This document shows, one piece after another, positions 16,588-23,712 of a stretch of DNA of 64,000 nt. Position 1 is the first letter of the stretch. Every line of letters starts with the position of its first letter. Made by a program: the position numbers and the translations under genes. Location of the stretch: positions 1-64,000 of the forward strand of contig JAEUPZ010000030.1 in NCBI GenBank assembly GCA_016789885.1, read 5' to 3'. Below the pieces are notes generated by a model. That model did no database searches and was not told the DNA's origin. It was given only the letters and a program-made list of their open reading frames with translations. Source of the DNA: Chromatiales bacterium. Its GTDB lineage: Bacteria > Pseudomonadota > Gammaproteobacteria > Steroidobacterales > GCA-2729495.

Positions 16588-17546
16588 GCGCGGGGCTTGG
16601 TGGCGAGCCACGCGTCGTCGGAGCCCTCGGCGACGTCGTCGAAGAGGAACGTCGACAGGTAGCGCTCGCCGGTGTCCGGCAGCATGACGAGGATCGACGA
16701 GCCGGGCTCGGCGTGCGCTGCCACCTTGAGCCCGGCCGCCAGCGTGGCGCCGGCGGAGAGGCCGACGAAGATGCCTTCCTCGGCGGCGAGCCGGCGGGCC
16801 GTGGCCTTGCCCTCGTCGTCGCTGACGGTGACCAGCTGGTCATAGACTTCGGGGTTCAGCACGTCGGGCACGAAGTCCGGCGTCCAGCCCTGGATCTTGT
16901 GGGGCTTCCACTCCTTGCCGCCGAGGAGCGAGGCGCCCTCGGGCTCGGTGGCGACGATGCGCACCTCGGGCCGCGCGGCCTTGATGACCTCGCCGGCGCC
17001 GGTGAGCGTGCCGCCGGTGCCCCAGCCGGTGACCCAGAAGTCGAGCCGCCGGCCGGCGAAGTCGCGCAGGATCTCCGGGCCCGTGGTCTGGCGGTGGTAG
17101 GCCGGGTTCGCCGGGTTCGCGAACTGCCGCGCCAGGAACCAGCCGTACTGCTCGGCGAGCTGCTCCGCCCGCCGGACCATGCCGCTGCCGCGCTCGGCGG
17201 CGGGGGTGAGGATCACCTTCGCGCCATAGGCGCGCATGATCTTGCGGCGCTCGATGGAGAAGGTCTCGACCATGGTGGCGACGAAGGGATAGCCGCGCGC
17301 GGCGCAGACCATGGCCAGCGCGATGCCGGTGTTGCCGGAGGTCGCTTCCACCACCGTCTGGCCGGGCTTGAGCGTGCCGCGGCGCTCGGCGTCGTTGATG
17401 ATGGCGAAGGCGAGGCGGTCCTTCACCGAGCCGCCGGGATTGAAGGCCTCGACCTTCACGTACATCTCGACGTGGGCCGGGGCGATGCGGTTGAGGCGCA
17501 CCACGGGCGTTTCGCCGATGGTGTCGAGGATGCTGTCGTAGATCAT
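16584..17546 (-). CDS. cysK: Cysteine synthase A (O-acetylserine sulfhydrylase)
   Basis: A 320-residue PLP enzyme that makes cysteine from O-acetylserine and sulfide. Key features are the PLP lysine K42 in NPGGSVKDR (36-44), TSGNTGIALA (69-78), and the glycine-rich phosphate loop GWGTGGTLTGAGE (about 173-185). The KIQGW...FVPDVL segment matches CysK rather than CysM or cystathionine synthase. The gene overlaps cysG upstream and the hemA-like gene downstream by 4 bases each (ATGA), so cysteine synthesis and siroheme synthesis are translationally coupled. Confidence 0.88.
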   Translation of the reverse strand: MIYDSILDTIGETPVVRLNRIAPAHVEMYVKVEAFNPGGSVKDRLAFAIINDAERRGTLKPGQTVVEATSGNTGIALAMVCAARGYPFVATMVETFSIERRKIMRAYGAKVILTPAAERGSGMVRRAEQLAEQYGWFLARQFANPANPAYHRQTTGPEILRDFAGRRLDFWVTGWGTGGTLTGAGEVIKAARPEVRIVATEPEGASLLGGKEWKPHKIQGWTPDFVPDVLNPEVYDQLVTVSDDEGKATARRLAAEEGIFVGLSAGATLAAGLKVAAHAEPGSSILVMLPDTGERYLSTFLFDDVAEGSDDAWLATKPRA

Positions 17547-18991
17547 GGCGGGCTCCCGGGTCCGGTGGGGTTGCTGGGCGGGGCAGGATCATTATCGCAG
17601 CCGGCCGCCGTGCCCGGCGTGAACCACCCGATCGTGGCGGCCAGGTCGGCGACCTCGCCGACGATCAGGACGGCCGGCGGCGTGAGTCCGGCGTGGGCCA
17701 CGGCGGCCGCGAGGGTGCCGAGGGTCGCGCGCACGACCTGCTGGGACGGCAGCGTGCCGGCGGCGACCACCGCCGCCGGCGTGCCGGCCGGCCGGCCGGC
17801 GGCGATGAGGCTGGCGGCGACGTCGGCGAGCTTCCGCGTCGCCATGTAGATGACGGCGGTGCTGCCTGGCCTCGCCAGCAGCGGCCAGTCGGGCGCCGGG
17901 CTGTCCGCTGCCAGCTCGCCGGTGGCGAGCACGACGGCGGTGGCGAGCCCGCGGTGGGTCACCGGGATGCCGGCGTAGGCCCCGCAGCCGAGCGCCGCGG
18001 TGATGCCGGGCACCACCTGGAAGGGCAGGCCGGCGGCGGCCAGCGCCGCGGCCTCTTCGCCGCCGCGGCCAAAGACGAAGGGGTCGCCGCCCTTCAGGCG
18101 GCAGACGCGCTGGCCGGCCCGCACGCGGCTGACCAGCAGCTCGTTGATGGTGGCCTGGCTCGTGGACGGGCCGCCGCCGGTCTTGCCCACCTCGATCAGC
18201 TCGGCGTCGCGGCGCGCGTAGGCGAGCACGCCCGGCGAGACGAGGCGGTCATGCAGGACCACCTCGGCCTGCTGCAGGATCTGGAAGCCCTTCAGCGTGA
18301 GGAGTTCGGGGTCGCCGGGGCCGGCGCCGACGAGCCAGGCCTCGCCGGCGGTGGCGTGGCCTGAATCGGCCAGGGCCGACTGCATGTCGGTGTCGGCATC
18401 GCCCGTGCGGCCGGCCAGCACGTGGCGGGCCAGGGGCCCGGCCAGCACGCGCTCCCAGAACCGCCGCCGGTCATCCACCGTGGGGAATCGGGCGCGCACG
18501 GCGGTGCGCCAGCGGCCGGCCCAGCCGGCCAGTTCGCCGAGGCGGGCGGGCAGCAGCCGCTCGAGTTCCTGCCGGACGAGGCGAGCCAGCACCGGCGACT
18601 CGCCGCCGCTGGAGACGGCGACGATGATCGGGCTGCGGTCCACGACGGACGGGCTGATGAAGGAGGAGTCGCCGGGCCCGTCCACGACATTGCAGAAGCG
18701 CGTCGCGGCCTCGGCGGCCGCCGCCACGGCCCGGTTGACGGCCCCATCGGAGGTGGCGGCGACCACGAGCCAGTGCTGCGGGACCAGCGCCGGGTCGAAG
18801 GCACCCGCCTGCAGCCGCAGCCGTCCGGCGGCGGCGAGGGCCGTAATGGCCGCTGCGAAATCCGGAGCGTTGACGGTGACTTGCGCACCAGCCTTGAGAA
18901 GGAGATCGACCTTGCGCCTGGCCACCTCGCCCCCGCCCACGACGAGGCAGGGCCGGCCCTTGAGGTCGGCGAAGAGGGGAAAGAGGTTCAT
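17543..18991 (-). CDS. cysG: Siroheme synthase (uroporphyrinogen-III methyltransferase/dehydrogenase/ferrochelatase)
   Basis: A 482-residue trifunctional enzyme. The N-terminal CysG-B part has the NAD site VVGGGEVARRK (17-27), SFISPSVVDRSP and AVSSGGESPVLARLVR; it oxidises precorrin-2 and inserts iron. The C-terminal CobA part (from about 215) has LVGAGPGDPELLTLKG, VLHDRLVS, VGKTGGG and RLKGGDPFVFGRGGEE, and methylates uroporphyrinogen III. A short Pro-rich tail makes it slightly longer than usual. It is the first gene of the operon and divergent from cysB across a 184-base, relatively AT-rich control region. The product, siroheme, is the cofactor of assimilatory sulfite reductase, which is not in this window. 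Confidence 0.93.
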   Translation of the reverse strand: MNLFPLFADLKGRPCLVVGGGEVARRKVDLLLKAGAQVTVNAPDFAAAITALAAAGRLRLQAGAFDPALVPQHWLVVAATSDGAVNRAVAAAAEAATRFCNVVDGPGDSSFISPSVVDRSPIIVAVSSGGESPVLARLVRQELERLLPARLGELAGWAGRWRTAVRARFPTVDDRRRFWERVLAGPLARHVLAGRTGDADTDMQSALADSGHATAGEAWLVGAGPGDPELLTLKGFQILQQAEVVLHDRLVSPGVLAYARRDAELIEVGKTGGGPSTSQATINELLVSRVRAGQRVCRLKGGDPFVFGRGGEEAAALAAAGLPFQVVPGITAALGCGAYAGIPVTHRGLATAVVLATGELAADSPAPDWPLLARPGSTAVIYMATRKLADVAASLIAAGRPAGTPAAVVAAGTLPSQQVVRATLGTLAAAVAHAGLTPPAVLIVGEVADLAATIGWFTPGTAAGCDNDPAPPSNPTGPGSPP

Positions 18992-19042
18992 GGCTGGGCG
19001 ATCGCGGACTGGATCGGTACCATATGCGCTGTTAACCCTTGA

Positions 19043-19060
19043 AAGAAATTGAGATTTCTT
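19043..19060. promoter_or_regulatory. Perfect 7-bp inverted repeat, candidate operator
   Basis: AAGAAAT and ATTTCTT are separated by TGAG, in a region otherwise very GC-rich. It lies about 50 bases upstream of cysG and 115 bases upstream of cysB. A regulator half-site pair (CysB or another LysR-type protein) is the natural reading, but the protein is not proven. Confidence 0.5.
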
Positions 19061-19065
19061 CTGCG

Positions 19066-19086
19066 GTTATCGCCGGGCGATATAAC
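19066..19086. promoter_or_regulatory. Palindromic element GTTAT-N11-ATAAC, candidate CysB site
   Basis: GTTAT and ATAAC flank ATCGCC-G-GGCGAT, itself a perfect inverted repeat. The first ten bases, GTTATCGCCG, recur exactly between cysH and the HisC-like gene (21286-21295), also followed by TATAACC. Sharing between two sulfur-gene promoters suggests a common regulator. Confidence 0.45.
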
Positions 19087-19175
19087 CCGGCAGACTTGTG
19101 TCGTTGACACGCCCGCTCGGCGGGTGGCCATATAGCCACTATCCGGTCGGCTCCCATTGCCCTGGTCCAGGCGCC

Positions 19176-20186
19176 ATGACTCTTCAGCAACTCAGGTACT
19201 TGGTCGCGATTGCCGACAGCGGCCTCAATATCACGGCGGCCGCCGACCGGCTGTATACGAGCCAGCCGGGCATCAGCAAGCAGCTCAAGCTGCTGGAACA
19301 GGAACTCGGCGTGCAGCTCTTCACCCGCAAGGGCAAGAGCCTGACGGCCATCACCCCGGCCGGCCGCGAGGTCATCGGCCGGGCCCGCCGGATCATGCGC
19401 GAAGTGGAGAACATCCGCAGCCTGGCCGGCGACATGGCGGGCGAGCAGGAGGGGACGCTCGCCATCGCGACGACCCACACCCAGGCGCGCTACGTGCTGC
19501 CGGACGTGATCCGCGAGTTCCGCGAGCGCTACCCGAAGATCAACCTGGAGCTGCAGCAGGGCACCTCGGAGCAGATCGCCGAGCTGGTGGCCGCGAACCG
19601 CGTGGACTTCGCCATCGCGACGGGTTCGCGGCACCTGTTCCCGAACCTGGTGCTGCTGCCGTGCTATCGCTGGGACCGCATCGTGGTGGTGCCCAAGGGG
19701 CACCCCCTGGCGGCGATCCCGAAGCTGTCCCTGGCCGACCTGGCGGAGCACCCGCTGGTGACCTACGTGTTCAGTGCCACGGGCGAGTCGTCGCTGAAGA
19801 AGGCCTTCGCCGACCAGGGGCTCGAGCCGAACGTGGTGTTCACGGCGCGCGATGCGGACATCATCAAGACCTACGTGCGCATGGGGATGGGGGTGGGCAT
19901 CCTCGCACCCATGGCCTTCGAGCCGCAGGACCAGAAGGACCTGGTGCCGCTGGACGCGGCGGGGCTGTTCCCGCGGGTGACGACCTGGCTCGGCTTCCGC
20001 CGGGATTCGGTGCTGCGGAAGTACATGGTGGATTTCGTGGCGCTGTTCGCGGCGCACCTGACGTCGCAGGTGACGCGGAAGGCGGCGCAGATGGGAACGC
20101 AGGGTGAGGTCGATGCGCTCTTCAGCGAGGACTCGCTGCCGCTGAAGGGCGCCGCGTCGGCGCTGGCCGCGAAGGCGGTCGTCTAG
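19176..20186 (+). CDS. cysB: CysB, LysR-type activator of cysteine biosynthesis
   Basis: A 336-residue LysR-type regulator. The winged helix-turn-helix is at 1-60 (MTLQQLRYLVAIADSGLNIT, AADRLYTSQPGISKQLKLLE). The CysB-specific effector region follows: ATTHTQARYVLPDVIREFRERYP, LQQGTSEQIAELV, DFAIATGS and FSATGESSL. Such proteins sense N-acetylserine/O-acetylserine and activate sulfate-assimilation genes. Here it sits divergent from cysG and convergent with cysH. The ATG at 19176 aligns with the family start; no strong Shine-Dalgarno sequence is seen. Confidence 0.9.
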   Translation: MTLQQLRYLVAIADSGLNITAAADRLYTSQPGISKQLKLLEQELGVQLFTRKGKSLTAITPAGREVIGRARRIMREVENIRSLAGDMAGEQEGTLAIATTHTQARYVLPDVIREFRERYPKINLELQQGTSEQIAELVAANRVDFAIATGSRHLFPNLVLLPCYRWDRIVVVPKGHPLAAIPKLSLADLAEHPLVTYVFSATGESSLKKAFADQGLEPNVVFTARDADIIKTYVRMGMGVGILAPMAFEPQDQKDLVPLDAAGLFPRVTTWLGFRRDSVLRKYMVDFVALFAAHLTSQVTRKAAQMGTQGEVDALFSEDSLPLKGAASALAAKAVV

Positions 20187-20320
20187 CCGGCCGATCTGGC
20201 GGGGCGGCTGATGCTTCGGCCCTCGCGGCTCTCACCGCAGCAGTCACTTCGCCCTCCGGCACCGCTTTCCCTTACTGGCACCCAGGGCAGCGCTGAGGTG
20301 CACGCCGGCCCGCGACATCA

Positions 20321-20411
20321 GGCCCGCGCCGCAGGGGCGTAGCGATTCCCCCCGAGGAGCGTTCGCGACGAGCGGGGGATATCGCGAGAGCCCCGGAGGC
20401 GCGGCTACCAG
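20321..20411. repeat. Dispersed intergenic repeat, copy A (about 91 bp)
   Basis: This segment between the convergent cysB and cysH genes is repeated at 30877-30967 with about 86 of 91 identical positions, in the same orientation. The core forms an imperfect inverted repeat, GCGATTCCCCCC against GGGGGATATCGC, around a TTCGCGA centre. It is absent from the coding regions checked by eye. It may be a REP-like or small MITE-type element. Confidence 0.75.
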
Positions 20412-20433
20412 TCCGTAATCCCGGCGCGCAGCC

Positions 20434-21204
20434 TCAAAGACCCGACAAATCGATTTCGTGCAGCCCGCACTCGCGCTTGAGCCCGAAGAAGCGGGTCTCG
20501 TCGGCGTTCTTCACCGCGTGGATGGGCCTGGTCGTGTGCACGTCGCCCACCGAGATGTAGCCCTGTTCCCAGAGCGGGTGGTAGGGCAGGTCGTTGGCCT
20601 TCAGGTAGCGGTGCACGTCCCGGTCGCTCCAGTCGGCGATGGGGTGCACCTTCCAGCGCTCGCCCTGGGCCTTGAGGAACGGCACGTTGGCCCGGGTCGA
20701 CGACTGGGACCGGCGGAGCCCCGCGAACCAGGTGCCGACGGACAGCTCGCGCAGCGCCCGCTCCATGGGCTCGACCTTGTTCTCGCGGTTGTAGGCGTCG
20801 AGGCCCTCGATGCCCTGCTGCCAGCGCTTGCCGTAGCGGGCTTCCTGCCAGGCGGGCGACAGGGGCGAGCGGTAGACCTTGAGGTTCAGCGCGAGGCGTT
20901 CGGCGAGCTGGTCGACGAAGCGGTAGGTCTCGGGAAACAGGTAGCCCGTGTCGATGAGCAGCACGGGGATGCCCGGCCGCTGGCGCGTCACGAGGTGCAG
21001 CAGCACGGCGGCCTGCACGCCGAAGCTCGAGGTGAGGAGGTGCTCGCCCGGCAGGTGCTCGAGCGCCCAGGCGACCCGCTCGTCGGCGGTCATGCCGGCG
21101 AAGAGGTTGTTACAGTGGGTGACGGCCCGCTCGCGGCTCTCGGCCTCGTCAAAGGTGTGCGGGGAGGGCGCGAAGGTCTCGGTGAGGCGTTCGGCTAGGG
21201 CCAC
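20434..21204 (-). CDS. cysH: Phosphoadenosine phosphosulfate (PAPS) reductase
   Basis: A 256-residue enzyme reducing PAPS to sulfite with thioredoxin. It has the PP-loop-like [50 protein letters not shown] and the C-terminal catalytic Cys in ECGLHE (C246). The paired CC and CXXC cysteines that hold the 4Fe-4S cluster of APS reductases are absent, so the PAPS-type reaction is favoured. The start is GTG 21204; no in-frame ATG is better placed. It is divergent from the HisC-like gene, with a candidate operator between them. Confidence 0.9.
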   Translation of the reverse strand: MALAERLTETFAPSPHTFDEAESRERAVTHCNNLFAGMTADERVAWALEHLPGEHLLTSSFGVQAAVLLHLVTRQRPGIPVLLIDTGYLFPETYRFVDQLAERLALNLKVYRSPLSPAWQEARYGKRWQQGIEGLDAYNRENKVEPMERALRELSVGTWFAGLRRSQSSTRANVPFLKAQGERWKVHPIADWSDRDVHRYLKANDLPYHPLWEQGYISVGDVHTTRPIHAVKNADETRFFGLKRECGLHEIDLSGL

Positions 21205-21285
21205 GGTGGGTTCCTGGGCGGTGACAAGTCGGTTTCAGGCGCTGCCACGGTAGCGACCTGCCCCCGGCCGGGGAACGTAGTTGTT

Positions 21286-21302
21286 GTTATCGCCGTATAA
21301 CC
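21286..21302. promoter_or_regulatory. GTTATCGCCGTATAACC palindromic element, candidate CysB site
   Basis: GTTAT-N6-ATAAC lies between cysH and the HisC-like gene. The first ten bases are identical to those of the element in the cysG/cysB control region. A further TTATCG (21287-21292) and CGATAA (21308-21313) pair gives a wider symmetry over the same stretch. This is consistent with co-regulation of cysH, but unproven. Confidence 0.45.
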
Positions 21303-21349
21303 TGAGACGATAAGTTGCGGCCGCCGGGCCGCGCCGCCGGAGCACCGCC

Positions 21350-22486
21350 ATGTCCCTGTCCCGCCGCGCCCTCCTGGCCACGACGCCGCTGCTGCTGGCG
21401 GCCCGGCCGGTTCCTGCGGCCGACCCGGTCGCGACCGCGCCGGCCGTGGCGGCATCCGCGACGGCTGCGGCCGGCCCGGTAAGGCTCATCGCCAACGAGA
21501 ATCCCTACGGCGCCAGCGAGCGGGCCCTCGAGGCGGTGCGGGCGGCGCTGGCGGAGGCCTGGCAGTACCCGGTGGGCCGCGAGGCGACGCTGAAGCGCCT
21601 GATCGCCGAGCGCGAGGGCGTGGCGCCCGAGCAGGTCATGATCGGCGACGGCTCCGGCGAGATCCTGCGGGTTGCGGCGCTCGCCTGGGCGCGCACCGGG
21701 GGCGGCGTCGTGGCGGCCCGGCCCACTTTCGACTTCCTGCCGTCCTACGCCCGGCTGCTGGGGGCGCCGGTCACCGAGGTGCCCCTCGACGCGGCGATGC
21801 GCCACGACCTGCCGGCCATGGCCGCCGCCGTGAGTGCCAGCACGGCGCTGGTCTATGTGTGCAACCCGAACAACCCGACGGGGACGCTGGTGCCCGGTCG
21901 GGAGATCAGGCCCTTCGTCAGCGAGGTGAGCCGCCGGGCGCCGGTGCTGGTGGACGAGGCCTACCTCGACCTCTGGGACGACGCCGGCGAGCACACCTGC
22001 GCCGACCGGGTGCGGGCCGGGGAGCCGGTCATCGTGACCCGGACCTTCTCGAAGCTGCACGGCCTCGCGGGGCTGCGCATCGGCTACGCCATCGCGCCGG
22101 TGGAGATCATCCGGCGGCTGCAGCCGCTGCGCATGTCGCTGCTCAACACGGCGGGCATCGCGGCGGCCACGGCCAGCTACCAGGACCTCGACTACCAGGC
22201 GCTGTCGCGCCGGCGGCTGAAGGAGGCGCTGGCCGTCACCCGCGCCGCGCTGGCCGACGTCGGCTGGCCGGCCACGGACACCCGCGGCAACTTCGTCTTT
22301 TTCGACACGGGCCGCCCGGTGGGCGAGTTCGCGGCCGCCATGCGGGCCGAGGGCTTCCTGGTGGGTCGTCCCTTCGCCCCCTACGAGACGTGGTGCCGGG
22401 TGAGCATCGGTACGCTGCCGCAGATGAAGGGCTTCGCCGCGGCACTGCGGCGCTACGCCGCCCGGCGCGCTGAAGCGGCTGCCTGA
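21350..22486 (+). CDS. Tat-exported HisC-like PLP aminotransferase
   Basis: A 378-residue fold-type I aminotransferase of the histidinol-phosphate aminotransferase group: NENPYGAS (49-56), GDGSGEILR (99-107), CNPNNPTGT (171-179), DEAYLD (202-207), the PLP lysine K235 in RTFSKLHGLAG, and RVSIGT. Unlike housekeeping HisC, it starts with SRRALLATTPLLLAARPVPA, a twin-arginine-type signal, so the holoenzyme is probably exported folded with PLP. A periplasmic amino-acid or amine transamination is implied; the substrate is unknown. The ATG at 21350 begins the signal. It is divergent from cysH. Confidence 0.8.
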   Translation: MSLSRRALLATTPLLLAARPVPAADPVATAPAVAASATAAAGPVRLIANENPYGASERALEAVRAALAEAWQYPVGREATLKRLIAEREGVAPEQVMIGDGSGEILRVAALAWARTGGGVVAARPTFDFLPSYARLLGAPVTEVPLDAAMRHDLPAMAAAVSASTALVYVCNPNNPTGTLVPGREIRPFVSEVSRRAPVLVDEAYLDLWDDAGEHTCADRVRAGEPVIVTRTFSKLHGLAGLRIGYAIAPVEIIRRLQPLRMSLLNTAGIAAATASYQDLDYQALSRRRLKEALAVTRAALADVGWPATDTRGNFVFFDTGRPVGEFAAAMRAEGFLVGRPFAPYETWCRVSIGTLPQMKGFAAALRRYAARRAEAAA

Positions 22487-22595
22487 CGGCCGCCCCGGCG
22501 GTCGCCTGGCGGGGGCGGGTGGGCTAGAATGCGCGCCACCGCCGCCGGTCCCCGGGGCGGTCACCACCCCGTCAGCCACTGCCAGGGTCCGCCGC

Positions 22596-23459
22596 GTGGA
22601 GACTCTCCGCCTCGTTTACCAGACCGCCAAGGTGCGGCTCGGCTTCCTGATCATGGCCTGTGCCCTGGCGGGCCTGGCCGTGAGCCCGGGCGCCGGCCTC
22701 GAGGCCTGGCAGGTGCTGGTGCTGGGCCTGGCGACGCTGGCGTCGTCATCGGCCGCCGGCGCCTTCAACCAGCTGTGGGAGCGCGACCTCGACCGCGACA
22801 TGCGCCGCACCTCGCAGCGCGCCTTCGTGACCGGGCGGTTCGCGGGCGGCTTCGCGTGGTATGCCGGCATCGCGCTGGTGACCCTCTTCTCGTGCGTGGC
22901 GGCGGCGCTCGCCACGAACCTGGCCGCGGCCATCTACATCTTCCTCGGCGCCTTCACCTACGGCGTCGTCTACACGGTGTGGCTGAAACGCCGCACCTGG
23001 CTCAACATCGTCATCGGTGGTGCGGCGGGCAGTTTCGCCGTCATGGCGGGCGCCGCGGCGGTCAATGCCGAGTTCGAGCCGGCGCCGCTGATCCTGACGG
23101 TGGTGCTCTTCCTGTGGACGCCGCCGCACTTCTGGGCGCTGGCCTTCGCCTGCCGCAAGGACTACGCCGCCGCCGGCGTGCCGATGCTGCCGGTGGTGGT
23201 GAGCGAGGCGCTGTCCACCCGCACGATCCTGGCCCACGCCGTGGTGCTGGTGCTGCTGTCGCTGGTGCCCGGCTGGTACGGCATGGGCCCGATCTACCTG
23301 GTCAGCGCCGCGGCCGGCGGTGCCTACTTCATCCGCGAGAGCTGGCGGCTGGTGGTGAAGCCGGGCATCCCCCAGGCCTGGCGCACCTTCGCGGCCTCCA
23401 TCGTCCAGCTCGGCCTGCTGCTGACCGGCGCCATCTTCGACGACCTGATCCTCGGCTGA
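22596..23459 (+). CDS. cyoE: Protoheme IX farnesyltransferase (heme O synthase)
   Basis: A 287-residue, multi-helix UbiA-superfamily membrane enzyme that adds a farnesyl group to heme B for cytochrome oxidases. Diagnostic motifs are FNQLWERDLDRDMRRT (57-72, diphosphate/magnesium site), TPPHFWALAF and YTVWLKRRTWLNIVIGG. CyoE/CtaB usually has about 280-300 residues. The start is GTG 22596, since no ATG lies before the conserved VRLG segment. Oxidase genes are not in the window. It may follow the HisC-like gene on one transcript (109-base gap). Confidence 0.85.
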   Translation: METLRLVYQTAKVRLGFLIMACALAGLAVSPGAGLEAWQVLVLGLATLASSSAAGAFNQLWERDLDRDMRRTSQRAFVTGRFAGGFAWYAGIALVTLFSCVAAALATNLAAAIYIFLGAFTYGVVYTVWLKRRTWLNIVIGGAAGSFAVMAGAAAVNAEFEPAPLILTVVLFLWTPPHFWALAFACRKDYAAAGVPMLPVVVSEALSTRTILAHAVVLVLLSLVPGWYGMGPIYLVSAAAGGAYFIRESWRLVVKPGIPQAWRTFAASIVQLGLLLTGAIFDDLILG

Positions 23460-23541
23460 GTCCTTCGGCCCCGCCGGCCTGATGCCGGTGCGATCCGCGC
23501 CACGCCTGATTGCCCTCCGGCGGCTTCGGCGCCCGAGTGCC

Positions 23542-23571
23542 TTTACTGCCCCGCGACACTGTGGTTAGACT
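23542..23571 (+). promoter_or_regulatory. Candidate promoter for the TonB receptor
   Basis: TTTACT (23542-23547) and TAGACT (23566-23571), 18 bases apart, each match the sigma-70 consensus at four of six positions. They lie about 140 bases before the start codon, so a long leader would be transcribed. Confidence 0.3.
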
Positions 23572-23574
23572 CGG

Positions 23575-23607
23575 CCCACGGCAGGAGGAGGGTACCTGCC
23601 GCGTGGG
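23575..23607 (+). other. Hairpin in the leader of the TonB receptor gene
   Basis: CCCACGGCAGG pairs with CCTGCC-GC-GTGGG (11 pairs with a 2-base bulge, 9-base loop). It lies just downstream of the candidate promoter and about 105 bases before the ATG. A smaller GCCGGC/GCCGGC stem follows. No known riboswitch consensus was recognised. Confidence 0.4.
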
Positions 23608-23712
23608 TGTTGTCGCTCGGGGGCAACGACCATGGTTGCCGGCCACCGGGGAGGGTGCCGGCGTCTGCTTCAGATTCGGGGGCCCAAGGCCTGGGTCCGT
23701 AGGGGGAATGCA

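Larger units (their letters stand above)
18992..19175. promoter_or_regulatory. cysG/cysB divergent control region
   Basis: These 184 bases separate the divergent cysG operon and cysB and are clearly richer in A and T than the surroundings. They contain a perfect inverted repeat (19043-19060), a second palindromic block (19066-19086), and TTGACA at 19104-19109 pointing toward cysB with TATA-like sequence at 19129-19135. Spacing to that element is longer than ideal. CysB regulators normally bind such divergent regions and are autoregulated; the exact sites are inference. Confidence 0.6.

Noticed and set aside
20434..21204. CysH as an APS (not PAPS) reductase
   Set aside because: The two cysteine pairs needed for the iron-sulfur cluster are absent; only the single catalytic ECGLH Cys is present.
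23460..23712. Cobalamin or other known riboswitch before the TonB receptor
   Set aside because: No conserved box or known aptamer core was found; only generic GC hairpins are visible.
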